Positions 13,663-21,778 of a stretch of 34,691 bases of DNA are shown in pieces. Positions within the stretch are counted from its first letter, which is position 1. Each line of letters begins with the position of its first letter. The DNA comes from Nocardia brasiliensis IFM 10847 (lineage in GTDB: Bacteria > Actinomycetota > Actinomycetes > Mycobacteriales > Mycobacteriaceae). The position numbers and the translations under genes are program-made. The stretch lies in the NCBI RefSeq assembly GCF_000710915.1, contig NZ_BAUA01000076.1:1-34691 (forward strand), in the 5' to 3' direction. The notes below the pieces were generated by a model. It searched no databases. It was not told the origin of the DNA and saw only the letters and a program-made list of their open reading frames with translations.

Positions 13663-15084
13663 ATGGCACAGCCGCGCACCATGGCCGAAAAGGTGTGGGA
13701 GCAGCATGTCGTCGCCCGTGGCGAGGGCGAGGGCGTCGGGCGCGAGCCCGACCTGATCTACATCGACCTGCATCTCGTGCACGAGGTGACCAGTCCGCAG
13801 GCCTTCGACGGGCTACGGGCGGCGGGCCGGCCGGTGCGGCGTCCCGATCTCACCATCGCGACCGAGGATCACAATGTCCCGACGGTCGATATCGACAAGC
13901 CGATCGCCGACCCCGTTTCGCGCACCCAGGTGGACACCTTGCGCCGCAACTGCGCGGAATTCGGTGTGCGGCTGCATCCGATGGGCGATCTGGATCAGGG
14001 CATCGTGCACGTCGTCGGTCCGCAATTGGGGCTGACGCAACCCGGGATGACGGTGGTCTGCGGCGACAGCCACACCTCGACGCACGGCGCGTTCGGCGCG
14101 CTGGCGATGGGTATCGGCACCTCCGAGGTCGAGCATGTGCTTGCCACCCAGACACTCTCGCTGCGCCCGTTCAAGACGATGGCGATCACCGTCGACGGCA
14201 CTTTGGCGCCCGGGGTCACGAGTAAAGACCTGATTCTCGCCGTCATCGCGAAGATCGGCACCGGCGGCGGCCAGGGTTACGTGCTGGAGTATCGCGGCGA
14301 GGCGATTCGCGCGATGTCCATGGAGGCGCGAATGACCATCTGCAACATGTCCATCGAGGCGGGCGCCAGGGCGGGCATGATCGCCCCGGACGAAACAACC
14401 TATGAATTCCTCGAAGGACGGCCGCACGCCCCGCAGGGGGACGACTGGACGGCAGCAGTGGCCGCCTGGGAGGCACTGAAGACCGACGAGGGCGCGGTTT
14501 TCGACGCCGAGGTGCACATCGACGCGAACGCGCTGACCCCCTTCGTCACCTGGGGCACGAACCCGGGACAGGGCGCGCCGCTGGGCGAATCGGTGCCCGA
14601 TCCCGCCCAGATAGCCGACGAGACGGCGCGCGAGTCCGCGGAGAAAGCGCTGCGATACATGGATTTGGCGCCGGGAACCCCGTTGCGCGATGTGGCGATC
14701 GACACCGTATTCGTCGGTTCGTGCACCAACGGGCGCATCGAGGATTTGCGTGCGGTGGCCGGGATTTTAAAGGGACGACGGGTCGCCGACGGAGTGCGAA
14801 TGCTGGTTGTACCGGGCTCGATGCGGGTTCGCGCACAGGCTGAATTAGAAGGACTGGGCGACATTTTCGCCGCGGCAGGCGCCGAATGGCGGCAGGCGGG
14901 GTGCTCAATGTGCTTGGGAATGAATCCGGATCAGCTCGCGCCGGGGCAGCGCTGCGCCTCCACGTCGAACCGGAACTTCGAGGGCCGCCAGGGCAAAGGC
15001 GGCCGCACGCACCTGGTTTCCCCGCTCGTAGCGGCCGCGACGGCGGTCCGCGGAACCCTGTCCTCGCCTGCGGATCTGGACTGA
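13663..15084 (+). CDS. leuC: 3-isopropylmalate dehydratase large subunit
   Basis: LeuC with LeuD isomerises 2-isopropylmalate to 3-isopropylmalate, the second committed step of leucine synthesis. The 473-residue protein is an aconitase-superfamily large subunit. It carries the substrate loop TEDHNVPT (68-75) and VVCGDSHTSTHGAFGALA (131-148). Three cysteines ligate the [4Fe-4S] cluster: Cys354 (GSCTNGR), Cys414 and Cys417 (CSMCLGMNPD). The ATG at 13663 has AAAGGTG about nine bases upstream. leuD follows after 35 bases with its own strong SD, so they form an operon; the divergent IclR gene probably represses it. Confidence 0.97.
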   Translation: MAQPRTMAEKVWEQHVVARGEGEGVGREPDLIYIDLHLVHEVTSPQAFDGLRAAGRPVRRPDLTIATEDHNVPTVDIDKPIADPVSRTQVDTLRRNCAEFGVRLHPMGDLDQGIVHVVGPQLGLTQPGMTVVCGDSHTSTHGAFGALAMGIGTSEVEHVLATQTLSLRPFKTMAITVDGTLAPGVTSKDLILAVIAKIGTGGGQGYVLEYRGEAIRAMSMEARMTICNMSIEAGARAGMIAPDETTYEFLEGRPHAPQGDDWTAAVAAWEALKTDEGAVFDAEVHIDANALTPFVTWGTNPGQGAPLGESVPDPAQIADETARESAEKALRYMDLAPGTPLRDVAIDTVFVGSCTNGRIEDLRAVAGILKGRRVADGVRMLVVPGSMRVRAQAELEGLGDIFAAAGAEWRQAGCSMCLGMNPDQLAPGQRCASTSNRNFEGRQGKGGRTHLVSPLVAAATAVRGTLSSPADLD

Positions 15085-15119
15085 CCGGGCGCGACACCTC
15101 TACCGACTCAGGAGAATCA

Positions 15120-15728
15120 ATGGAAGCCTTCACCGTGCATCAGGGGATCGGCGTGCCGTTCCGCCGTTCCAATGTCGATACCGATCAGATCATCCCGGCC
15201 GTGTACCTGAAGCGGGTGACCCGCACCGGATTCGAGGACGGTCTGTTCGCCGCATGGCGAACCGATCCGGACTTCATTCTGAACACCGAGCCGTACAAGC
15301 GGGGAAGTGTGCTGGTGGCCGGCCCGGATTTCGGCACCGGATCCTCACGTGAGCACGCCGTTTGGGCGCTGTCGGACTACGGCTTTCGGGTGGTGATCTC
15401 GTCCCGGTTCGCCGACATCTTCCGCGGCAATGCCGGTAAGGGCGGTCTGCTGGCCGCTCAGATGTCACAGAACGATGTCGAAATGCTCTGGAAGTTGCTC
15501 GAGGAACAGCCCGGGCTCGAATTGGTTGTGGACCTCGAGGCGCGCACGGTGACCGCTGGAACCGCCGTGTTGCCGTTCGATATTGATGACTACACACGGT
15601 GGCGTCTGCTCGAAGGATTGGACGACATCGGGCTCACTCTGCGCCGCAGCGAGACCATCGCCGAGTTCGAAAACGCAAGGCCAGCATGGAAACCCACTAC
15701 CCTCCCAGCACGTATTTCGCAGTCCTAA
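15120..15728 (+). CDS. leuD: 3-isopropylmalate dehydratase small subunit
   Basis: This 202-residue swivel-domain subunit partners LeuC. Signatures are FRRSNVDTDQIIPAVYLKR near residues 15-32 and the phosphate/substrate loop GPDFGTGSSREHA (68-80), followed by VVISSRFADIFRGNAGKGGLL. The ATG at 15120 is preceded by AGGAG with a 5-base gap. A longer in-frame open stretch upstream overlaps leuC and is not real. No clear terminator is seen before the hupB control region. Confidence 0.97.
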   Translation: MEAFTVHQGIGVPFRRSNVDTDQIIPAVYLKRVTRTGFEDGLFAAWRTDPDFILNTEPYKRGSVLVAGPDFGTGSSREHAVWALSDYGFRVVISSRFADIFRGNAGKGGLLAAQMSQNDVEMLWKLLEEQPGLELVVDLEARTVTAGTAVLPFDIDDYTRWRLLEGLDDIGLTLRRSETIAEFENARPAWKPTTLPARISQS

Positions 15729-15884
15729 ACACCCCGCTCGGTTAGCTGGATGGGCAGGGGGCCGATAGCTGGACGTGTGCTAAACCACATGAATTTTGGC
15801 GTGGCACATAGACTCTTGCCCATTGTGGGTTTACCGTGGTACCTAGTCGGTCCGACGACGGGCCATTAGTCTGCGGAGGATTCA
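15729..15884 (+). promoter_or_regulatory. hupB upstream region
   Basis: This 156-base gap is AT-richer than its surroundings. It has the 8-base direct repeat TAGCTGGA at 15743-15750 and 15766-15773 (23 bases apart), and a TAGACT hexamer at 15809-15814 that could be a -10 box about 70 bases before the ATG. A second candidate, TTGCCC...TACCTA, lies nearer. The actual start site cannot be decided by eye. Confidence 0.35.
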
Positions 15885-16544
15885 ATGAACAAGGCGGAAC
15901 TGATCGACGTTCTGACCGAAAAGTTGGGTACGGACAGGCGCACGGCCACCGCGGCAGTCGAGCATGTGGTCGACACCATCGTGCGCGCGGTGCACAAGGG
16001 TCAGAGCGTCACAATCACCGGATTCGGTGTGTTCGAACAGCGTAAGCGTGCGGCTCGGGTCGCCCGCAACCCCCGTACCGGCGAAACGGTCAAGGTGAAG
16101 CCCACTTCGGTGCCTGCGTTCCGTCCGGGCGCTCAGTTCAAGGCCGTGATCGCCGGCAAGCAGAAGCTGACCGCGAGCGGCCCGGCCGTCAAGCGCGGCG
16201 CGAATGCCCCGGTGGCAGCGAAGAAAGCGGCCGCCAAGAAGACGGCAGCCAAGAAGACTGCCGCCAAGAAGGCGACCCCGACCAAGGGCCCCGCCAAGAC
16301 GACGGCGAAGAAGGCTGCCAAGAAGGCGCCCGCAAAGACCGCCGCTCGCAAGGCGACTGCGACCAAGACCGCAGCCAAGAAGGCTCCGGCCAAGGCCACG
16401 GTGAAGAAGGCTGCGGCCAAGAAGGCCCCCGCCAAGAAGGTCACCGCCGCCAAGAAGACCACTGCGGCAAAGAAGACCGTCGCCAAGAAGGCGCCCGCGA
16501 AGAAGTCGGCCGCCAAGAAGGCGCCGGCTCGTCGCAGCCGCTAG
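15885..16544 (+). CDS. hupB: HU-type nucleoid protein with Lys/Ala-rich tail
   Basis: This nucleoid-associated protein bends and compacts DNA. Residues 1-90 are a classical HU domain (MNKAELIDVL, TGFGVFEQRKRAARVARNP, VPAFRPGAQFKAVI). Residues from about 100 to 219 form a histone-H1-like tail of AKKA, AKKAPAKK and AKKTAAKK repeats ending ARRSR. This fusion is typical of Mycobacteriales and related actinobacteria (HupB/Hlp). The tail is intrinsically disordered, binds DNA and is acetylated or methylated in mycobacteria. The ATG at 15885 has GGAGG 5 bases upstream. A near-ideal terminator follows. The tail's open frame on the opposite strand looks like a membrane protein but is an artefact of AAG/GCC codons. 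Confidence 0.97.
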   Translation: MNKAELIDVLTEKLGTDRRTATAAVEHVVDTIVRAVHKGQSVTITGFGVFEQRKRAARVARNPRTGETVKVKPTSVPAFRPGAQFKAVIAGKQKLTASGPAVKRGANAPVAAKKAAAKKTAAKKTAAKKATPTKGPAKTTAKKAAKKAPAKTAARKATATKTAAKKAPAKATVKKAAAKKAPAKKVTAAKKTTAAKKTVAKKAPAKKSAAKKAPARRSR

Positions 16545-16565
16545 GAACAAGCGGTAAGACCGCGA

Positions 16566-16603
16566 AAACGGCCCCGGAGGTTCGCCTCCGGGGCCGTTTC
16601 GGC
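16566..16603 (+). terminator. Intrinsic terminator of hupB
   Basis: The arms 16566-16580 and 16585-16599 are a perfect 15-base stem with a TTCG loop. A-rich bases lie before it and TTT closes the right arm. Confidence 0.95.
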
Positions 16604-16793
16604 TGTCCTGACCGGCCTTTCGGGCCGTGTGGGCTGAGTTTGGCTCCCGCGCACCGTAGGCGGGCGTCGCGGGCCGGGGCCCGGTGTCCGGCAGGTTCGG
16701 CTGCCAGACGCAGCCGTAGCGGCCCTTTCCGGCCCGTCGCGGGCGGAAAGGGCCGGTTTTCCCTGTCGGGGTCCGGCTTTGGGGCCGGTGCGC
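16604..16793. terminator. Second hairpin region between convergent hupB and mutT1
   Basis: The gap contains CGGCCCTTTCCG(G)CCCG-TCG-CGGGCGGAAAGGGCCG at 16720-16755. It is a 16-pair stem with one bulged G, followed on the plus strand by GTTTT (16756-16760). It probably backs up hupB termination and may also stop leftward mutT1 transcription, although no T-run faces that way. Confidence 0.6.
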
Positions 16794-17756
16794 TCAGGCT
16801 CGAACGACGTCGGCGGACAAGGTGCGGTCCATATGGTCGGCCGCGACCAGCCGCCCGCGGTGGCACGACAGTACCCAGACGCTGCCTTTGCGGTTGCGTG
16901 CGGAGGGCAGCGTGACACCGTCGCGGTCGGCCCACCATTGCAGCAGATCCGGAATCACCTTGCCCTGACTGCACACAACACGAACCTCGGTATCCGAGAC
17001 CAGCGAGACGAGACGTTCGCGCGCCTCGTCCTGCGCTGCGGCATAACCGGTTTCGGACAGCAGCGGCTCGAGCACGATCTCGGTGCCGAGCTTCTCCGCC
17101 AACGGTGTCACCGTCTGCACGCAGCGCACCGGATCGGCCGAATGAATCTCAGATGCCCCGAACGCCAGCAGATTCGGCACCAGCACCCGGGATTGGGACT
17201 GCCCCTCCCGATCCAGCGGGCGCAACGGGTCCGGACCGGAGAAGCGGTCGCGCCGACCAGCTTTCGCGTGCCGCACCAGCAGCAGCGTGCTGGTGTCCGG
17301 TGGCAGCCGAGTGAACGCGCGCACCACCTGCCGGTCCATCGGGTAGGACAGCTGATCCATCACCCGATCCAGCGGATGCCAATTCAGCACGTCCACTTCG
17401 CTATTGGCGGTGAACTCACCACCGGCCACCGTCGCGGCCCAGTAGTCGACCCGCTTCAGCTTGCGGTGCCCCGGAATCGGGTAGGTGACGTGACCGAGGT
17501 AGCGACCGAGCTTGCAGTCCAGCCCGGTCTCCTCGCGCACCTCGCGTAGCCCGGCGAGCACCGGCGTCTCGCCGGGGTCGAGCTTGCCCTTGGGCAGTGA
17601 CCAATCCTGATACTTGGGTCGATGCACGACGGCGATCTCGATCGTGCCGTTCGGCGTCCTGCGCCACACCACCGCGCCCGCGGCGTGAATGTTGGCGGTT
17701 ACCCGGGGGTCCCAGAAGGGACCCCCTTCCATCTCGTACCCGGTGCGACCGCTCAC
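16794..17756 (-). CDS. mutT1: MutT1-type Nudix hydrolase with histidine-phosphatase domain
   Basis: This 320-residue two-domain enzyme cleans oxidised guanine nucleotides from the pool. Residues about 18-150 are a Nudix domain with the full Nudix box GKLDPGETPVLAGLREVREETGL split across 57-79. Residues about 155-320 are a histidine-phosphatase domain with LVRHAKAG (Arg162, His163). This architecture matches mycobacterial MutT1, which hydrolyses 8-oxo-dGTP and 8-oxo-GTP. The GTG at 17756 overlaps the ppk stop in the sequence GTGA, which implies translational coupling. An ATG at 17732 is an alternative start nearer the domain. The neighbour ppk makes polyphosphate. Confidence 0.93.
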   Translation of the reverse strand: MSGRTGYEMEGGPFWDPRVTANIHAAGAVVWRRTPNGTIEIAVVHRPKYQDWSLPKGKLDPGETPVLAGLREVREETGLDCKLGRYLGHVTYPIPGHRKLKRVDYWAATVAGGEFTANSEVDVLNWHPLDRVMDQLSYPMDRQVVRAFTRLPPDTSTLLLVRHAKAGRRDRFSGPDPLRPLDREGQSQSRVLVPNLLAFGASEIHSADPVRCVQTVTPLAEKLGTEIVLEPLLSETGYAAAQDEARERLVSLVSDTEVRVVCSQGKVIPDLLQWWADRDGVTLPSARNRKGSVWVLSCHRGRLVAADHMDRTLSADVVRA

Positions 17757-19912
17757 TGCTGATCGGGCCTCCGCAGGCGCATGAGGAATTCCTGGTGGTC
17801 ACGTACTTTCACGTCGTCATCTCCGGCGTGCTCCGGCCAAGCGAGCCAATTACCATCCGACCGGAGTACCCAGCAGCGAGTGTTGGGATGCAGGGCCGAG
17901 TCGAAAACCTGACCGAGTTGCTCGGTCAGCCGCGGATCCTTCACCTGCGCCATCACTTCCACGCGCCGGTCGAGGTTGCGGTGCATCATGTCGGCGCTGC
18001 CGATCCAGTACTGATCCTGGGCCTGGAAGTGCATGACGCGGGAGTGTTCGAGGAAGCGGCCGAGGATCGAGCGCACCTCGATGTTCTCGCTCATGCCCGG
18101 CACCCCGGGGCGCAGGCCGCAGATTCCGCGCACCACGATCTGCACCGGCACGCCGGCCAGCGAGGCCCGATAGAGCGCGTCGATGATCTCCTCGTCGACG
18201 ATCGCGTTGGCCTTCAGCCGGATTCGGGCATCCTTGCCCGCCTTGGCCAACTCGGTCTCGCGCTGGATCCGTTCGATGATCCCGGCGCGCACTCCGTGCG
18301 GCGCGACGAGCAGGTTGCGGTAGTTCTCTTTTCGTGAGTAACCCGTCAGCGAATTGAACAGGTCGGTCAGGTCGGCGCCGATTTCCGGTGCGGCGGTGAG
18401 CAATCCGACATCCTCGTAGAGCCGCGCGGTCTTCGGGTTGTAGTTGCCGGTGCCGATATGGCAGTAGCGGCGGATGGTCGCGCCCTCCCGGCGCACCACC
18501 AGACACGTCTTGCAGTGCGTCTTGAGGCCGATCAGACCGTAGACCACGTGCACGCCCGCCTGCTCCAGCGCGCGCGCCCATTTGATGTTGGCCTGCTCGT
18601 CGAAGCGCGCCTTGATCTCGACCAGCGCGACGACCTGCTTGCCCGCCTCCGCCGCATCGATGAGCGCATTGACGATCGGGGAGTCACCGGAGGTGCGGTA
18701 GAGCGTCTGCTTGATCGCGAGCACCTGCGGGTCGGCGGCCGCCTGCTCGATGAACCGCTGCACGCTGGTGGAGAACGAATCGTAGGGATGGTGCACCAGC
18801 ACATCGCCCTCGCGCAGCGCCGCGAACACGTTGCGCGGCGTCTCCCGCTCGCCGAACGCGGCAGGCGTCGCGGGCACGTACGGGGTGTCCTTGAGGTTCG
18901 GCCGGTCCACGCCGTACACCTGCCACAGGCAGGACAGGTCGAGCAGGCCGGGCACCTGGATGACGTCGCCGGGATCGACATCCAGTTCCCGCAACAACAA
19001 TTCGAGCATGTGCTCGGTCATGTCGTCCGAGACCTCCAGGCGCACCGGCGATCCGAACCGCCGCCGGGCGAGTTCCCGCTCCAGCGCCTGCAACAGGTCT
19101 TCGTCGCGGTCCTCGTCGACCTCGAAGTCGGCGTTGCGGGTGATCCGGAACGAGTGCTGCTCAACCACTTCCATGCCGGGGAACAGCAGATCGAGGTGCG
19201 CCGCGATCAGCTCCTCCATCGGAAGGAACGCCGCGATGGGGGAATTCGAGTCGGTGCGCCGCACGCGGACGAACCGGTCGACATTGTCCGGCACCTTGAC
19301 GCGCGCGAAGTGTTCGCCACCGGTCGACGAATCCTTCACCGTCACGGCGAGATTGAGACTCAGGCCACTGATGTAGGGGAAGGGGTGCGCCGGATCGACG
19401 GCCAGCGGTGTGAGCACCGGGAACACCTGATCCTGGAAGTGTCCCGAGAGGCGTTGGCGCTCATCGTCGTTGAGATCTTTCCAGTCGATGATCGCGATGC
19501 CCTCGTCGGTCAGCGCGGGCAGCACCTCGTCGAGGAAGACCCGCGCGTGCCGCTCGGCGATCTCCTGGGTGCGCTTGGTGATCAACTCGAGCTGTTCACC
19601 GGGGGAGCGGCCGTCGGCGGAGCGGACCAGTAAACCGGTCTCGGCGCGCCGTTTGAGGCCCGCGACCCGCACCATGTAGAACTCGTCGAGATTCGACGCG
19701 AAGATCGCGAGGAACTTGGCCCGTTCGAGCAGTGGCAGCGAAGCGTCTTCGGCCAGGGCGAGCACGCGCGCGTTGAAATCGAGCCAACTCAACTCTCGAT
19801 TGAGATAGCGATCGCGTGGCAACTGCTCGACGGTGGCGTCCGTCGGCACCGGTGAGGCCGCGGGCGGCGGGGTGGGCAGCAACTGTTGCTTGACGGTCTC
19901 GGTATCGCTCAT
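17753..19912 (-). CDS. ppk: Polyphosphate kinase 1
   Basis: PPK1 reversibly transfers the gamma-phosphate of ATP onto polyphosphate. The 719-residue protein shows the N-terminal domain motif YLNRELSWLDFNARVLALAED and the head domain. Two catalytic domains carry the autophosphorylated His485 (in CHIGTGNYNPKTARLYED) and a second conserved His644 (in MHRNLDRRVEV). The ATG at 19912 is chosen because GAGG lies 8 bases upstream; the in-frame ATG at 19957 has no such signal. It lies 153 bases downstream of cofC in the same direction and overlaps mutT1 by four bases. Confidence 0.96.
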   Translation of the reverse strand: MSDTETVKQQLLPTPPPAASPVPTDATVEQLPRDRYLNRELSWLDFNARVLALAEDASLPLLERAKFLAIFASNLDEFYMVRVAGLKRRAETGLLVRSADGRSPGEQLELITKRTQEIAERHARVFLDEVLPALTDEGIAIIDWKDLNDDERQRLSGHFQDQVFPVLTPLAVDPAHPFPYISGLSLNLAVTVKDSSTGGEHFARVKVPDNVDRFVRVRRTDSNSPIAAFLPMEELIAAHLDLLFPGMEVVEQHSFRITRNADFEVDEDRDEDLLQALERELARRRFGSPVRLEVSDDMTEHMLELLLRELDVDPGDVIQVPGLLDLSCLWQVYGVDRPNLKDTPYVPATPAAFGERETPRNVFAALREGDVLVHHPYDSFSTSVQRFIEQAAADPQVLAIKQTLYRTSGDSPIVNALIDAAEAGKQVVALVEIKARFDEQANIKWARALEQAGVHVVYGLIGLKTHCKTCLVVRREGATIRRYCHIGTGNYNPKTARLYEDVGLLTAAPEIGADLTDLFNSLTGYSRKENYRNLLVAPHGVRAGIIERIQRETELAKAGKDARIRLKANAIVDEEIIDALYRASLAGVPVQIVVRGICGLRPGVPGMSENIEVRSILGRFLEHSRVMHFQAQDQYWIGSADMMHRNLDRRVEVMAQVKDPRLTEQLGQVFDSALHPNTRCWVLRSDGNWLAWPEHAGDDDVKVRDHQEFLMRLRRPDQQ

Positions 19913-20065
19913 GCCCGTACCTCGCTGGCGCTCGGCGCCGACATGCGCGATGCGCACCGGTCCATAGTTAGCTCACTCACGCCAACGATCATCCCCTACT
20001 CAGGGTGCGATGTGCAGGCCGACACTGCGATTGCCGTCACCATCGGCCGCTGGTGTGGCGACCTT

Positions 20066-20749
20066 CTAGCACACTCGGCGAACGGGCTGGTGAACGCGGC
20101 CCTGCCAGCCGATGTCGTGCAGCACAGCACGGGTCGACCCGCCCGCGCCGAGCTCGATCGCCAGGTCCAGATCGTCGGCCGTATCCACATCCAGCCGTAA
20201 CCCGGGCCAATCGCCGGGTAGGTCCACCGCACCCGCCGCGACATGTTTGTCCGCCGAGCCCGGCCCGAACCTCGGATCGAGCGGGGCGACAGGGTCGCGG
20301 ACAAGTAGCGCGGCCGTTCCGGTGCCCGCGTGATCGACCACGATCGAGCGGACGCCGCGCGGCGCGGTCGCCAACACATCGGCCAGTTCCTCCGGCCGCA
20401 GCGCGGGCAGGTCCGCTTGCACGGCGAGCAGATCGACCGCGCCGTGCCGGTGGCGCAGCGCGGCGGCGGCATCGGCCAGTGCGGCGTTCAAGCTGTCCGG
20501 GCCGAGGGGACGCGGCTCGGGATGGACGGCGGCCCCGAGCGTGCGCGCCAGCTCGGCCACCGCCGGATCGGGCGTGACGACGGTGACCGAGGCGATCTCC
20601 TCGACGGTCGCGGCGGCGGTCACGGTGTCGGCGAGCATGGCCAGGACCAACCGGGCCCGGTGTTCCGGGCGCAGCCGGTCGGCCAGTCGACTCTTGGCCT
20701 GATCGAGGCTCTTGACCGCGATCACGGCATGCACGGCGTGCGGGCGCAT
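20066..20749 (-). CDS. fbiD: Guanylyltransferase of coenzyme F420 synthesis (CofC/FbiD)
   Basis: This 227-residue nucleotidyltransferase activates a three-carbon phosphate with GTP for F420 assembly. The actinobacterial enzyme (FbiD) uses phosphoenolpyruvate, whereas archaeal CofC was described with 2-phospholactate. Visible motifs are VIAVKSLDQAKSRL at the N-terminus, VQADLPALRPEEL (metal/nucleotide site), RFGPGSADKH and LDVDTADDL. The ATG at 20749 is preferred because GGAAGGA lies nine bases upstream; the longer in-frame opening would overlap gpsA, which is divergent with only 31 bases between starts. The product supplies cofactor for enzymes such as the PPOX-type protein at 12258. Confidence 0.93.
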   Translation of the reverse strand: MRPHAVHAVIAVKSLDQAKSRLADRLRPEHRARLVLAMLADTVTAAATVEEIASVTVVTPDPAVAELARTLGAAVHPEPRPLGPDSLNAALADAAAALRHRHGAVDLLAVQADLPALRPEELADVLATAPRGVRSIVVDHAGTGTAALLVRDPVAPLDPRFGPGSADKHVAAGAVDLPGDWPGLRLDVDTADDLDLAIELGAGGSTRAVLHDIGWQGRVHQPVRRVC

Positions 20750-20768
20750 GCGACCAATCCTTCCATGG

Positions 20769-20774
20769 CATATT
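20769..20774 (+). promoter_or_regulatory. -10-like CATATT before gpsA
   Basis: CATATT ends 6 bases before the gpsA ATG at 20781, in the very short divergent gap with cofC. No SD is seen, so a leaderless start is plausible. Confidence 0.35.
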
Positions 20775-20780
20775 GGGCAG

Positions 20781-21776
20781 ATGACGAGGGCGGCAGTACT
20801 GGGCGCGGGATCATGGGGAACCGCGTTCGCGAAGGTTTTGGCGGACGCGGGCACCGATGTCACCATCTGGGCTCGACGACCCGAGGTCGCCGAGGTGCTG
20901 CGCACCGATCATCGCAATCCGTCCTATCTTTCCGATATTCAGTTGCCGCCGATCGCGGCCACGCACGACCCTGCGGTCGCGCTCGACGGCGCGGACCTCG
21001 TCGTCCTCGCCGTGCCGTCGCAGTCCCTGCGCGCGAATCTCGCGCACTGGAAGGACCTGATCGGCCCGGACGCGACCCTGCTCAGCCTGGCCAAGGGCAT
21101 CGAGACCGGCACCCTGCTCCGGATGAGCCAGGTGATCGCCGACGTCAGTGCCGCCGACCCGAGCCGGATCGGGGTGCTGTCCGGTCCGAACCTGGCGCGG
21201 GAGATCGCCACCTGCCAGCCCGCGGCAACGGTGATCGCGTGCACCGATGCCGAACGTGCTGTCGCGGTGCAACAGGCCTGCGCCACCGGTTATTTCCGCC
21301 CGTACACCAACACCGACGTGATCGGCTGCGAGATCGGCGGCGCCTGTAAGAACGTGATCGCCCTCGCCTGCGGTATCGCCTCCGGCATGGGCCTGGGCGA
21401 CAACACCGTAGCCAGCATCATCACCCGCGGTCTCGCCGAGATCATCCGGCTCGGCGTCGCCCTCGGCGCCGAACCGGCGACCCTGGCCGGCCTGGCCGGC
21501 GTCGGCGACCTCGTGGCGACCTGCACCTCGCCGCTGTCGCGCAACCGCTCCTTCGGTCACGCGCTGGGCGCGGGCGGTTCCATGGAATCGGCCCAGGAGG
21601 CGACCCACGGCCAGGTCGCCGAGGGCGTCAAGTCCTGCACCTCCATCCGCGCCCTCGCCGAAAAGCACGCCGTCGACATGCCCCTCACCACCGCCGTCCA
21701 CCAGGTCTGCCACGAAAACGTCCCCGTCCTCGCCGCCGTAGGCAACCTCCTCGGCCGCCGAATCAAGCCGGAGTAG
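20781..21776 (+). CDS. gpsA: Glycerol-3-phosphate dehydrogenase [NAD(P)+]
   Basis: GpsA reduces dihydroxyacetone phosphate to sn-glycerol 3-phosphate for phospholipid synthesis. The 331-residue protein has the N-terminal Rossmann motif GAGSWGTAFAKVL (8-20), Lys106 in LSLAKGIE, SGPNLAREIA (134-143) and catalytic Lys190 in GGACKNVIALACGIASGMG. The ATG at 20781 gives the canonical N-terminus. ddl begins two bases after the stop, so the genes are co-transcribed, as in mycobacteria. Confidence 0.97.
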   Translation: MTRAAVLGAGSWGTAFAKVLADAGTDVTIWARRPEVAEVLRTDHRNPSYLSDIQLPPIAATHDPAVALDGADLVVLAVPSQSLRANLAHWKDLIGPDATLLSLAKGIETGTLLRMSQVIADVSAADPSRIGVLSGPNLAREIATCQPAATVIACTDAERAVAVQQACATGYFRPYTNTDVIGCEIGGACKNVIALACGIASGMGLGDNTVASIITRGLAEIIRLGVALGAEPATLAGLAGVGDLVATCTSPLSRNRSFGHALGAGGSMESAQEATHGQVAEGVKSCTSIRALAEKHAVDMPLTTAVHQVCHENVPVLAAVGNLLGRRIKPE

Positions 21777-21778
21777 GC

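Noticed and set aside
16133..16516. Minus-strand frame resembling a polytopic membrane protein under hupB
   Set aside because: The hydrophobicity arises because AAG and GCC codons of the Lys/Ala tail read as Leu/Phe/Ala-type codons on the other strand; no SD or homology-like motif.
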